DNA of 22,265 nt, taken from a virus. Under the pieces are notes generated by a model. It worked only from the letters and a program-made list of their open reading frames with translations. It made no database searches and was not told the DNA's origin. Location of the stretch: the IMG/VR virus record IMGVR_UViG_3300025652_000624, positions 1 to 22,265 of that record. One strand, 5' to 3'. Shown one piece after another: positions 1-7,407 of this stretch (position 1 is its first letter; the number at the start of each line of letters is the position of its first letter). A program made the position numbers and the translations under genes.

Positions 1-2
1 TA

Positions 3-59
3 AACAACAAATTAGAAGAATTAAGAAGATGGTTTGATGCTATGAGTGATTGCGTATGA
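3..59 (+). CDS. C-terminal end of a truncated upstream gene
   Basis: An open frame enters from the left edge and ends at a TGA at 57-59. It supplies the last 18 residues (LEELRRWFDAMSDCV at the very end), which look like a short amphipathic helix. The stop overlaps the ATG of the next gene as ATGA (56-59), the compact coupling seen elsewhere in the window, and this supports the frame being a real gene. Too little is visible to name the product. Confidence 0.45.
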   Translation, partial: NNKLEELRRWFDAMSDCV

Positions 60-190
60 CTGCCAAAAAAAAAGGTGCAGATGGAAAAGCCTGTTGGAAA
101 GGTTATAGATTTGCAGGAACAAAAAAAGGCAAAGATTCTTGTGTTAAAGTAAAATCATCAAACAAAGCTAAAAAATATGCAATGGGATAA
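56..190 (+). CDS. Small basic protein (44 aa) with a CWKGY motif
   Basis: This 44-residue protein is rich in lysine. It carries the pattern ACWKGYRFAGTK (residues 12-23) followed by GKDSCVKVK (25-33), so two cysteines sit 16 residues apart around a Trp/Tyr/Phe core. From memory, very similar short proteins (K-x-CWKGY-x(3)-GTK-x-GK-x-xCVK) occur in cyanophages and other marine phages, without an assigned function. The start at 56 is chosen because it forms an ATGA overlap with the preceding stop and an in-frame stop lies just upstream. It leads a trio of small basic genes directly before the packaging genes. A nucleic-acid or virion-associated role is only a guess from charge and position. Confidence 0.75.
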   Translation: MTAKKKGADGKACWKGYRFAGTKKGKDSCVKVKSSNKAKKYAMG

Positions 191-193
191 ATT

Positions 194-355
194 ATGAAAG
201 GCGTAAAACACTACACTAAAGATGGTAAAGAATGGAAGGGCAATATGCACACAATGCCTAATGGCAGTTTGCATACAAATAAAACCCATACTAAAACCTC
301 ACAAAAATTAGTGCATTATAAAGAGTTGTCTAAAACAGCTAAAGCTAGATCATAA
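194..355 (+). CDS. Small basic protein (53 aa) with an MPNG..HT..TH motif
   Basis: This 53-residue protein is rich in Lys, His and Thr. It reads MKGVKHYTKDGKEWKG, then MHTMPNGSLHTNKTHTKTSQ (residues 18-37), and ends in a Lys/Ala-rich helix. The signature K-x-M-PNG-x-LHT-x-KTH is one I recall from many marine phage genomes with no known function. A GGGAT sequence lies about 6 bases before the ATG. The TAA shares its last base with the ATG of the next gene (TAATG at 353-357), suggesting coupled translation. It is unlikely to be a shadow, because it fills the space exactly between two coding regions on the same strand. Confidence 0.75.
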   Translation: MKGVKHYTKDGKEWKGNMHTMPNGSLHTNKTHTKTSQKLVHYKELSKTAKARS

Positions 356-603
356 TGGCTATTGATTACAGAGGTGAAAAATTTTCTGGTTACAACAAGC
401 CTAAAAGAGCTAGAACTAAAACTAAAAAGTTTGCTGTATTAGCTAAAGAAGGAACTACAATTAAATTAGTAAGATTCGGTGATGCTAATATGACTATTAA
501 AAAAGACCAACCAGCTAGAAAAAAGTCTTTTAGAGCAAGACATAAATGTGATGAAAAGAAAAGTAAATTAAGTGCAGGATATTGGTCTTGTAAGAAATGG
601 TAA
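355..603 (+). CDS. Conserved small basic protein (82 aa), FRARHKC / YWSCKKW family
   Basis: This 82-residue, strongly basic protein has an N-terminal Lys/Arg tract (KPKRARTKTKKF, residues 16-27), a central strand-like segment (TTIKLVRFGDANMTIKK) and a conserved end: PARKKSFRARHKCD then AGYWSCKKW. I recall the pattern FGDxxM-x-IKK...RRKSFRARHxCD...YWSCKxW as widespread in marine phages and in some viruses of microalgae, annotated as a domain of unknown function. The two Cys and one His could bind a metal, but a full zinc-binding set is not evident. It closes the trio of tiny basic genes upstream of the packaging module. Function is unknown. Confidence 0.85.
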   Translation: MAIDYRGEKFSGYNKPKRARTKTKKFAVLAKEGTTIKLVRFGDANMTIKKDQPARKKSFRARHKCDEKKSKLSAGYWSCKKW

Positions 604-609
604 AATATA

Positions 610-1275
610 ATGGCTGAATTTGATTATATAAATACTCCTCTTGGTGAATTAGAATATTTATTGCCAAATTTTGAAGCTATGATGCGTGGCACAAAACCAG
701 AAGCAACAGCTAATCTAGCAAGTAGAGCAGATGTAGGAACTGGTTATATAGATAGCATAATTGGAGCAGACGCAGTTCTTGGACAAAGCACAGTAGACCC
801 AAGATATGGATTATCATACAAGGATAATGATAATTTAAATGCTAGTCTTATTTACGATCAAGATGGAAGGGAAGCAAATATAAATGCAGGGCTTTTAGGT
901 GGAAATGCTTACACCAAATATCTTAAAGATAACGCTAACAACTCTACATTAAAAGCTGGGTATCAAAATGATAGAGGTGGATTGAGTTTTCAAAAAGACT
1001 TTAGTGGGGGAAATGAATACAGAGGAAACATTAATCTAACACCTGATACATCTTTAGATTTCTTAAAAAATAACAACACTAAAAAACTTTTATTACAACA
1101 TTATTTAGACAAGAACAGATCTATAAGTGGAGCAGTAACAAATACAGACAATGGAACTGGTTTAAATTTAGGATATAATAATAAATTAACTGATAACAGT
1201 AACTTTAATGCAAATTATAGTAAAAATCGCAATGGAGATTACATGGCACAGTTGATGCTTAAATATGGTTTTTAA
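610..1275 (+). CDS. Unknown protein of repeated beta strands, porin-like C-terminus
   Basis: I do not recognise this 221-residue protein with certainty. After an N-terminal stretch of about 60 residues without a signal peptide, it consists of short strands with alternating polar and apolar residues, separated by Asn/Asp/Gly turns. Examples are YGLSYKDNDNLNASLIYD, LKAGYQNDRGGLSFQKDFSG and LNLGYNNKLTDNSNFNANYS. It ends in MAQLMLKYGF, with hydrophobic residues at every second position and a final Phe, much like the last strand of Gram-negative outer-membrane barrels, though the usual Gly of that signal is missing. It could be a small barrel or a beta-roll virion protein. Similar proteins seem to occur in marine phages near the packaging genes. 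The ribosome-binding site is weak. Confidence 0.8.
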   Translation: MAEFDYINTPLGELEYLLPNFEAMMRGTKPEATANLASRADVGTGYIDSIIGADAVLGQSTVDPRYGLSYKDNDNLNASLIYDQDGREANINAGLLGGNAYTKYLKDNANNSTLKAGYQNDRGGLSFQKDFSGGNEYRGNINLTPDTSLDFLKNNNTKKLLLQHYLDKNRSISGAVTNTDNGTGLNLGYNNKLTDNSNFNANYSKNRNGDYMAQLMLKYGF

Positions 1276-1291
1276 TTAACTACGGAGCAAT
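1272..1291 (+). promoter_or_regulatory. Repeated intergenic element TTAATTAACTA(C)GGAGCAAT, copy 1
   Basis: The segment TTAATTAACTACGGAGCAAT starts at the stop codon of the beta-strand gene and lies before the small terminase gene. Apart from one extra C it is identical to the element at 12391-12409, which also follows a stop codon and precedes a gene start. It includes a GGAG. At this copy the nearer GGAG for the terminase start is a second one at 1302-1305. It could be a phage promoter or a conserved translation leader; the sequence alone does not decide. Confidence 0.3.
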
Positions 1292-1315
1292 GACCCATAA
1301 TGGAGTTGCATAACA

Positions 1316-1627
1316 ATGGACAAAGAAGAAAGAAAAGAGTTAGCTGCTAAACGCAGTTCAGAGGTAAATAAAGGAAATACAAACTCTAGCAAAATCAATA
1401 GGTTGCTTGGAGATACACTTAAACGCAAGTTAATACAAGATGAAGCTGTAAGAGCTAACAAAGTAGTTGATGCTTTAATAACAAAAGCAGAAGATGGTGA
1501 TGTCCATGCTATCAAAGAAGTGCTAGATAGAACTGATGGCAAAGTGGTCCAAGAATCTAAAATATCTGGTGATAGTGATGAACCATTAATGATTAAGGTT
1601 ATTACTGGAATCAATGACAACGATTAA
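1316..1627 (+). CDS. terS: Putative small terminase subunit (TerS)
   Basis: This 103-residue, mostly helical protein lies immediately before, and overlaps by 14 bases, the large terminase gene, the usual place for the DNA-recognition subunit of the packaging motor. The central segment AEDGDVHAIKEVLDRTDGKV (residues 58-77) matches a pattern I recall in many phage small terminases and related proteins (a GD-x-x-AIKE-x-x-DR-x-DGK core). The N-terminus is rich in Lys/Arg/Ser, with the NKGNTNSSK stretch that often precedes this domain. No clear helix-turn-helix is visible. The start at 1316 has GGAG at 1302-1305. The assignment rests on position, size and motif. Confidence 0.7.
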   Translation: MDKEERKELAAKRSSEVNKGNTNSSKINRLLGDTLKRKLIQDEAVRANKVVDALITKAEDGDVHAIKEVLDRTDGKVVQESKISGDSDEPLMIKVITGINDND

Positions 1628-2876
1628 TACTGGATATGTACCCAGAGAACCTCAAAGACAGATTCACAAAGCTGTAAAAGATAACAGATTTGTTTGTATA
1701 GTAGCTCACCGAAGAATGGGTAAGACTGTTGGTGCTATTAACCAATTAATACATAGTGCATTAAATTGTGAGTTAAAGAATCCAAGAATGGCTTATTTAG
1801 CTCCAACTTATTCACAAGCTAAAAGAGTAGCTTGGGATATACTTACTGAATATACAAGACCATTAAAAGCTATAAATAATATTGCAGAGTTAAGATCAGA
1901 CTTTATGGGTCGCAGAATATCTCTTTTTGGATGCGATAATATTGATGCTTTAAGAGGGCAGTATTTTGATTTGGTTTGTATTGACGAATACGCACAGATT
2001 AACCCAAGTCTATTTAGTGAGATTATAAGACCTGCTATTGCAGACAGAAAAGGTAAAGTTCTTTTTATAGGAACTCCTAAAGGTAGAAACCATTTTGCTA
2101 CATTAAGAGATAAAGCAGCAACTGGCAAAGACAGTTGGAAGCTATTAGAGTTTAAAGCTAGTGAAACTGGATTAGTAGACCAGGAAGAATTAGATGCAGC
2201 ACTTAAAGAAATGGGTGAGGATAAATACTCACAAGAGTTTGAGGTAAACTTCCACACACCAGTAGAGGGTGCTTATTATGGTAGCCTTATAAATGATTTA
2301 GAGTTTAAGCAACAGATAAACGATAGTGTAATTCGTGATGATATTTGCAAAACATTTGTTTCATGGGATTTAGGTATGGGTGATAGCAGTGCACTATTTG
2401 TGGCACAATCAGCAGGACAAGAAATACACATTATAGATTTTTTAGAGAATCATGGTCAGGGACTAGATTATTATATTAATTGGTTAAGAGACAACCGATA
2501 CGATACAGCAGAACAGCTACTCCCTCATGATATACAAGTAAGAGAATTAGGAACAGGAAAGTCCAGACTTGAAGTATTAGAAGAAGCTGGATTAAATTGC
2601 AGAGTTGTACCAAAGCTAGGAATAGATGATGGCATACAAGCTGTACGCAGAATGTTGCCAAGATGTTGGTTCAATACGAAAGTTAAAGATGCAGTTGATC
2701 TATTAAGGAATTATCGTAGAACTTATGATGAAAAACGAGATGTATTTTTTGATAAGCCTTTACATGATTTTACAAGTCATGCTGCTGATTCATTTAGATA
2801 CCTGGCAGTAGGATTAAACGAAACAGATAATGGATGGGATAAACCTCTTGAAATTAATAAACAATGGATAGTATAA
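1614..2876 (+). CDS. terL: Large terminase subunit, ATPase and nuclease (TerL)
   Basis: This 420-residue packaging motor shows both terminase domains. ATPase: an adenine-binding Gln near residue 14, an atypical Walker A AHRRMGKT (31-38), Walker B FDLVCIDE (118-125) with the catalytic Glu125, and the coupling motif GTPKG (153-157). Nuclease (RNase H-like): WDLGMGDS (251-258, metal ligands probably Asp252 and Asp257), an Asp in LLPHD (306) and the final acidic HAADSFRY (Asp392). All key residues are present, so the gene looks functional. It pumps DNA through the portal and cuts concatemers. Length is in the normal range for compact terminases. The ATG at 1614 lies inside the end of the small terminase gene; its stop abuts the portal ATG (TAAATG). 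Confidence 0.95.
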   Translation: MTTINTGYVPREPQRQIHKAVKDNRFVCIVAHRRMGKTVGAINQLIHSALNCELKNPRMAYLAPTYSQAKRVAWDILTEYTRPLKAINNIAELRSDFMGRRISLFGCDNIDALRGQYFDLVCIDEYAQINPSLFSEIIRPAIADRKGKVLFIGTPKGRNHFATLRDKAATGKDSWKLLEFKASETGLVDQEELDAALKEMGEDKYSQEFEVNFHTPVEGAYYGSLINDLEFKQQINDSVIRDDICKTFVSWDLGMGDSSALFVAQSAGQEIHIIDFLENHGQGLDYYINWLRDNRYDTAEQLLPHDIQVRELGTGKSRLEVLEEAGLNCRVVPKLGIDDGIQAVRRMLPRCWFNTKVKDAVDLLRNYRRTYDEKRDVFFDKPLHDFTSHAADSFRYLAVGLNETDNGWDKPLEINKQWIV

Positions 2877-5063
2877 ATGGCATACGATAAAAAAATGATG
2901 AATAAAGATTCTGATGATAACCGAGAATTAGTAAATATTGTTGAATCACACATTGATGACTCATTAGGCTTTATTTCAACTGAAACTTCTCTATCAAGAC
3001 AAAGAAGTCTCTCGTATTATATGAGGGAAGTTTATGGTAACGAGGTCGAGGGTCGTAGTCAAATTGTAACAGCAGAAGTTGCAGAAGCAGTTGATGGTGC
3101 ATTACCACAACTAATGAAAGTCTTTACTCAATCTCAAAACGCTGTTGTATTCGAGCCAACAAACGAAGGCGATGGCGAAATGGCAGAACAGGCAACATCC
3201 TATGTGAACCACATTTTTTATAAAGATAACAATGGAATTGAATTGCTGCATGACATGATGTGGGATGCTCTTTGTCAAAAAGTTGGTGTACTAAAAGCAT
3301 ATTGGGATGACAAGAAAGATGTAACAAAAGAAAAATATGAAAATCTAACTGAAGACGAACTTGCAATGATTATGCAAGACGAAGAAGTAGAAATAGTTTC
3401 TCAAGAAGTTGTAGAAGAAGTTATAGAGCAAGAGCCACAACCAGCAATAAATCCAGAAACAGGACAGCCTTTAATTAATGATATGGGCGAAACATTAATG
3501 ATGGATGTAGAACCTATTGTTAATACTTATTACAATATTAAATGCAAAAGAACTAAAGACTCATCTAAAGTTAAAATTGAATCAGTTGCTCCAGAAGAAT
3601 TTTTAATTGATAAAAGAGCTATTAACATTGAAGATGCAGATTTTGTTGCACAAAGAAGTTTAGTTACTCGTAGTGATTTAATTGCTATGGGTTACGATAA
3701 GGATGTTGTAGCAGAATTATCTATGGGTGATACATTAGATTTTACTCCAGAAAGAGTTGCCAGATATGGAAGTGGTGAAGAACCTTTTAATACAAATAAT
3801 ACTGAAGATGAAAGTATGGAGCGAATTGAATATTATGAATGTTATATTCGTTCTGACTTAGATGGTGATGGTATAGCAGAAAGACATAGAGTTTGTTACG
3901 CAGACAACAAAGTGCTTATGCACGAAGAATGTGATTATCAACCATTTCACTCTATATGCCCTTTCCCAATACCACATAAGTTCTTTGGTGAATCATTAGC
4001 TGATCGTACAATGGATTTACAATTAATTAAGTCTACTATTACTAGACAAATGTTAGACAATTTATACCTAACTAATAACTATCGTGTTGGTGCAGTTGAG
4101 GGTCAAGTTAATCTTGATGACTTACTTACATCTACAGCAGGTGGTGTTATTAGAATTAAGAATCCTAATGCTTTAGTTCCACTTACAGTCCAATCTAGTG
4201 CTGGACAATCATTCCCTATGCTTGAGTATTTAGACTCTATACAAGCTAAAAGAACTGGCGTTAGCGAAGCATCACAAGGATTAGACCCTAACATATTACA
4301 GAATGTAACAGCTACAGCAGTCGCTGCTATGTCAAGTGCAGCAGGTGGAAAAATAGAATTGATAGCTCGTATCTTTGCTGATACTGGAGTTTCATCTTTA
4401 ATGAAGGGTATCTTACAACTCGTATGTAAATATCAAAACAAAGAAAGAATTATTAAAGTTAATAATAAATTTGTACCTATGAATCCTAGAGAGTGGAATA
4501 CAGAATACAATGTAACTGTTAATGTTGGATTAGGTACTGGTAGTAAATCAGAACAATTAAGTGTTATGCAAATGGTTCTAGATAAACAAGAGCAGATGCT
4601 GACACAATATGGTCTTAGCAACCCATTAGTAAGTCTTAAACAATACAGAGATACATTAGCTAAATTTGTAAACATGGCAGGATTTAAAGATGAGTCTGGA
4701 TTCTTAAAAGATATATCTCAAGAACAGTCAGACCAACTAGCACAACAACAAGCAGAAAGTCCACAGACTGACCCTAATACTGAAGCAGCTAAAATACTTG
4801 CACAAGTAGAAAAAGAAAAAGCTGAAATGCAGATGCAGTCTAAAATGGCACAATTAGAAATGGACAAACAAGAGCTTGAACTTAAAGTGCAAAAAGAAAT
4901 GCTTGAGCTACAACAAAAAGAAATACAGTTTGAAAAAGAAATGGCTTTAAAAGAAATGGAGCTAATGCAAAAAGCACAGAATGATAGTGCAAAAAATGAT
5001 GTATCTCAATCTAAAGAACTTATAAATGCTTTAGACAAGATTAATAACATTGCAGGAATGTAA
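2877..5063 (+). CDS. Portal protein (P22-type size) with C-terminal coiled coil
   Basis: At 728 residues this is close to the 725-residue P22 portal. It follows TerL directly, as portals do. The N-terminal part has the usual pattern of podovirus portals: a paired-helix start (RQRSLSYYMREVYGNEVEGR), then SQIVTAEVAEAVDGALPQLM (61-80), and later VAPEEFLIDKRA. The strongly acidic segment around 157-215 fits the variable insertion of this family. The conserved long-helix region includes SEASQGLDPNILQN. Residues 637-710 form a charged, Met-rich, Gln/Lys/Glu heptad region, predicted as a long coiled coil like the C-terminal barrel of P22 portal. As a dodecamer it forms the DNA channel at one capsid vertex, docks TerL, and later holds the adaptor. 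Confidence 0.92.
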   Translation: MAYDKKMMNKDSDDNRELVNIVESHIDDSLGFISTETSLSRQRSLSYYMREVYGNEVEGRSQIVTAEVAEAVDGALPQLMKVFTQSQNAVVFEPTNEGDGEMAEQATSYVNHIFYKDNNGIELLHDMMWDALCQKVGVLKAYWDDKKDVTKEKYENLTEDELAMIMQDEEVEIVSQEVVEEVIEQEPQPAINPETGQPLINDMGETLMMDVEPIVNTYYNIKCKRTKDSSKVKIESVAPEEFLIDKRAINIEDADFVAQRSLVTRSDLIAMGYDKDVVAELSMGDTLDFTPERVARYGSGEEPFNTNNTEDESMERIEYYECYIRSDLDGDGIAERHRVCYADNKVLMHEECDYQPFHSICPFPIPHKFFGESLADRTMDLQLIKSTITRQMLDNLYLTNNYRVGAVEGQVNLDDLLTSTAGGVIRIKNPNALVPLTVQSSAGQSFPMLEYLDSIQAKRTGVSEASQGLDPNILQNVTATAVAAMSSAAGGKIELIARIFADTGVSSLMKGILQLVCKYQNKERIIKVNNKFVPMNPREWNTEYNVTVNVGLGTGSKSEQLSVMQMVLDKQEQMLTQYGLSNPLVSLKQYRDTLAKFVNMAGFKDESGFLKDISQEQSDQLAQQQAESPQTDPNTEAAKILAQVEKEKAEMQMQSKMAQLEMDKQELELKVQKEMLELQQKEIQFEKEMALKEMELMQKAQNDSAKNDVSQSKELINALDKINNIAGM

Positions 5064-5293
5064 TGGATAAAAAAGCTGAAATTAATAGTGTATTAAATAC
5101 TCAATCATTTCTTGATGAAATAAAAGATATGACTAAAGAGTGTTATGCAGAAATAGAAAACTCTAATCCAGAGGATGTAGCTATAAGAGAAAGAGCTTAT
5201 CACAGGATTAAAGCAATAGATAACATGATGACTAGACTTCAATCAGTCGTAGATAGCGACAAGATTAAGGATAAATCATGGACAATATTATAG
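5063..5293 (+). CDS. Small helical protein between portal and scaffold (76 aa)
   Basis: This 76-residue, highly charged protein is predicted to be almost entirely helical, with one Cys (TKECYAEIE) and the central motif AIRERAYHRIKAIDNMMTRL. I do not recognise a domain. Its start overlaps the portal stop by one base (TAATG at 5061-5065), so it is probably translated by coupling to the portal. Small genes between portal and scaffold are common in podovirus-like genomes, and a role in procapsid assembly is plausible from position only. After its TAG comes the 52-base spacer that precedes the scaffold. Confidence 0.8.
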   Translation: MDKKAEINSVLNTQSFLDEIKDMTKECYAEIENSNPEDVAIRERAYHRIKAIDNMMTRLQSVVDSDKIKDKSWTIL

Positions 5294-5330
5294 GCATTTA
5301 GCCTGTATGGTAATGCCACACCTAGATGGC
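5293..5330 (+). other. Short inverted repeats in the spacer before the scaffold gene
   Basis: The spacer holds GGCATT (5293-5298) and its reverse complement AATGCC (5312-5317) around a 13-base loop. An overlapping, competing pair is GCCA (5315-5318) with TGGC (5327-5330). Neither stem is long and no T run follows, so this is not a convincing terminator. Because the two stems share bases, the transcript could switch between them, or the site could be an RNA-processing or promoter region for the abundant scaffold and capsid messages. The scaffold ribosome-binding site TTAAGGA follows at 5333-5339. Confidence 0.25.
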
Positions 5331-5345
5331 GATTAAGGAAATACA

Positions 5346-6365
5346 ATGAGTGAAGAAACCATGACTTCCGATTCAATGGAAAGTGGGTCAGACCTAACAA
5401 TATCAGAAGCAGCATCTGCATTTGAAGGTATGTTGTCCACACCAGAGGACTCGAAAGAGCAACCAACTGAAAAGGAAGAAGATACACAAGAAGCAGAAGT
5501 AGAAGAAGCAGAGGTTGAATTTGAAGCTGAAGAAACTGAAGAAGTTGAAGAAGCTGAAGAAGAAACTGAAGATGAATCCGAGATTGAAGATGAAGAAGTA
5601 GTTGAGGAAGAACAAACTTTCACAGTAAAAGCAGCAGGTGAAGAAAAAGAAGTTACCCTTGATGAACTTAAAAAATCTTATCAACTTGGCTCTGATTATA
5701 CTAAAAAGACTCAAGAAGTAGCTGAACAGCGTAAAGTTATAGAACAAGAAGCTAAAGCTATTATTGAAGCTAGAAAAGTTAGGGATGATTATGCTCAACG
5801 ACTTCAAGCAGTTGAAGAATTTTTGGTTGGCAGTAATGACAGTCCAGAAGATTTAACAGCTATGAAAGAGAACGACCCAATAGGATATGCAGTTAAGGTC
5901 GCAGAAATGACCGAAAAGAAAGAACAGTTACAACAAGTGCAATCTGAACGAGAACGCCTTGCTCAAGAGCAAAACGCAGTAAGATCAGATGAAATGCAAA
6001 AGTTTGTAGAACAAGAAGCACAAAAACTGACACAATCCTTGCCAGAGTTTTCAGACAAAACCAAAGGCGAACAGATCAGAAATGAGATTCGCAACTATGG
6101 AAAAAAGGTTGGTTTCACAGATGAAGAATTATCTTCTGTCTATGATTCACGCCATGTTCTAGTTTTACATAAAGCTGCACAATGGGACAAACTTCAATCA
6201 TCTAAATCAGGTGTAAAGAAGAAAGTTGCAAAAGCACCAAAAATGGTGAAGGGTGGAGCAAAAGTAAAACAAAATGCAACAGATAGAACTAAAAAACAAA
6301 TGCAAAGGTTGCAGCAAACTGGTTCAGCCAGAGATGCAGCAGCTATTTTTGAAAACTTAATGTAA
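5346..6365 (+). CDS. Capsid scaffolding protein
   Basis: This 339-residue protein sits directly before the major capsid gene. Residues 41-90 are almost continuous Glu/Asp, encoded by GAA/GAAG repeats. Then comes the motif TFTVKAAGEEKEVTLDELKK (91-110), followed by SYQLGSDYTKKTQEVAEQRK (111-130). I recall this combination (V-x-GEE-x-EVTLDEL-x-x-Y-x-x-x-x-DYT-x-KTQE-x-AEQ) as the hallmark of podovirus-type scaffolds. A long charged coiled coil follows (about 117-230), and the C-terminus is basic (KKKVAKAPKMVKGG and onward), which in scaffolds usually binds the coat protein. It would template the procapsid and leave before or during packaging. A TTAAGGA site precedes the start. Confidence 0.9.
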   Translation: MSEETMTSDSMESGSDLTISEAASAFEGMLSTPEDSKEQPTEKEEDTQEAEVEEAEVEFEAEETEEVEEAEEETEDESEIEDEEVVEEEQTFTVKAAGEEKEVTLDELKKSYQLGSDYTKKTQEVAEQRKVIEQEAKAIIEARKVRDDYAQRLQAVEEFLVGSNDSPEDLTAMKENDPIGYAVKVAEMTEKKEQLQQVQSERERLAQEQNAVRSDEMQKFVEQEAQKLTQSLPEFSDKTKGEQIRNEIRNYGKKVGFTDEELSSVYDSRHVLVLHKAAQWDKLQSSKSGVKKKVAKAPKMVKGGAKVKQNATDRTKKQMQRLQQTGSARDAAAIFENLM

Positions 6366-6377
6366 GGAAAAATAACA

Positions 6378-7358
6378 ATGGCAGAATTTAGAACTTTTAC
6401 AGCGATTGGGCAAAGGGAAGATTTAAGTAACACAATCTACAACATTGCACCAACCGAAACACCAGTAGTTTCATCTATTGGTAAAACAAAAGCAACAGCA
6501 ACATACCATGAATGGCAGACAGATACACTATTAGCAGCTTCAGCAGCAGGTTTAAAAGAAGGTGATGATGCAGCTGGTGCTTCTGATACTCCTACAACTC
6601 GTGTAGGTAACAGAACACAAATTCAAGGTAAAACAGTACACATCTCTGGAACTCTTGATGCAGTTGATAAAGCTGGTCGTAAGACAGAAACAGCTTACCA
6701 ATTAGCTAAAGCAGGACAAGAGCTAAAACGAGATATGGAAAAAACTATTCTTGGAAATGTAGCTCAAAATGCTGGTAGTGCATCAGTAGCTAGACTACTT
6801 GGTTCTATCCAAACATGGTTATTAACTAACTTTGTTACAGAAGCAACAGCAGGTTCTCCAGCAGGTCCAGTAGGTGGTAATGGTACAGCAGTTCGTACTT
6901 CAGCTGGTTCTGGTAACTATCTTGCTTTTGGCGAAGATAAACTAAAAGCAGCAGTTAAATCATGTTTTGAAAATGGCGGTAATCCAACTTTATTAGTTGT
7001 ACCACCAACACAAAAACAAGCAGTATCAGCATTTGCAGGTATTGCAGAACAGCGTTTCATGGCACCTGCTGCTAAACAAACAACTATTATTGGTGCTGCT
7101 GATGTCTATTTATCAGACTTTGGTACTTTATCTGTTGTACCTGACAGATTTATGACTCCTGATGGTGGAACTGGTGGCGGTGAACAAGCATTATTGCTTG
7201 ACCCAACTATGGCATCTATTGCTACACTACGACCATTTCAATCAAATTTATTGGCTAAAACTGGTGATAGTGAAAAGCATCAAATGCTTGTTGAGTACAC
7301 TCTACAAGTATCTAACGAGAAAGCACATGGTATTGTTGCTGACTTATTAGTAGCGTAA
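6378..7358 (+). CDS. Major capsid protein, SU10-like HK97-fold family
   Basis: At 326 residues this is the main shell protein. The start MAEFRTFTAIGQREDLSNTI, followed by YNIAPTETPVVSSIGKTKA and YHEWQTDTL, matches the pattern (I-x-P-x-x-TPF-x-S-x-x-G-x-x-x-x-x-x-x-x-EW-x-x-D-x-L) that I associate with the SU10 major capsid family (formerly a DUF5309-type domain). Downstream segments typical of the family are QIQGKTVHISGT, KRDMEKTILGN and a VVPPTQKQ-like P-domain segment. It sits immediately after the scaffold and has a good ribosome-binding site (TAAGGA). A stable hairpin follows the stop, as expected for a highly expressed capsid message. I did not identify a maturation-protease cleavage site, and no protease gene is visible. 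Confidence 0.93.
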   Translation: MAEFRTFTAIGQREDLSNTIYNIAPTETPVVSSIGKTKATATYHEWQTDTLLAASAAGLKEGDDAAGASDTPTTRVGNRTQIQGKTVHISGTLDAVDKAGRKTETAYQLAKAGQELKRDMEKTILGNVAQNAGSASVARLLGSIQTWLLTNFVTEATAGSPAGPVGGNGTAVRTSAGSGNYLAFGEDKLKAAVKSCFENGGNPTLLVVPPTQKQAVSAFAGIAEQRFMAPAAKQTTIIGAADVYLSDFGTLSVVPDRFMTPDGGTGGGEQALLLDPTMASIATLRPFQSNLLAKTGDSEKHQMLVEYTLQVSNEKAHGIVADLLVA

Positions 7359-7365
7359 TAAAAAT

Positions 7366-7395
7366 TAATGTTGCCCACTTCGGTGGGCAGTATTA
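7366..7395 (+). terminator. UUCG hairpin after the capsid gene
   Basis: TGCCCAC (7372-7378) and GTGGGCA (7383-7389) pair perfectly around a TTCG loop, giving the very stable C(UUCG)G tetraloop. Below two G-T wobbles the stem continues with TAAT (7366-7369) against ATTA (7392-7395), about 13 pairs in total. It lies 7 bases after the major capsid stop. The downstream tract is only TATTATT-like rather than a pure T run, so it may be a leaky terminator, or a structure that protects the 3' end of the capsid message and lowers expression of the genes beyond. Confidence 0.7.
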
Positions 7396-7407
7396 TTAAG
7401 GATTAAT

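Noticed and set aside
1290-1313. Seven-codon frame ATG...TAA just before the small terminase
   Set aside because: It is very short and has no clear product. A leader-peptide role is possible but nothing supports it.
1276-1620. Minus-strand 114-codon frame opposite the small terminase
   Set aside because: It fully overlaps a well-placed + strand gene with terminase-type motif, and its Leu/Ser-rich product matches nothing I know.
5333-5807. Long minus-strand open frames opposite the scaffold
   Set aside because: They are reverse images of the GAA/GAAG-rich acidic tract and read as Ser- or Phe-rich low complexity, with no ribosome sites or family pattern.
7162-7350. 62-codon + strand frame inside the capsid gene
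   Set aside because: An out-of-frame shadow within a strongly supported coding region, with no separate ribosome site.
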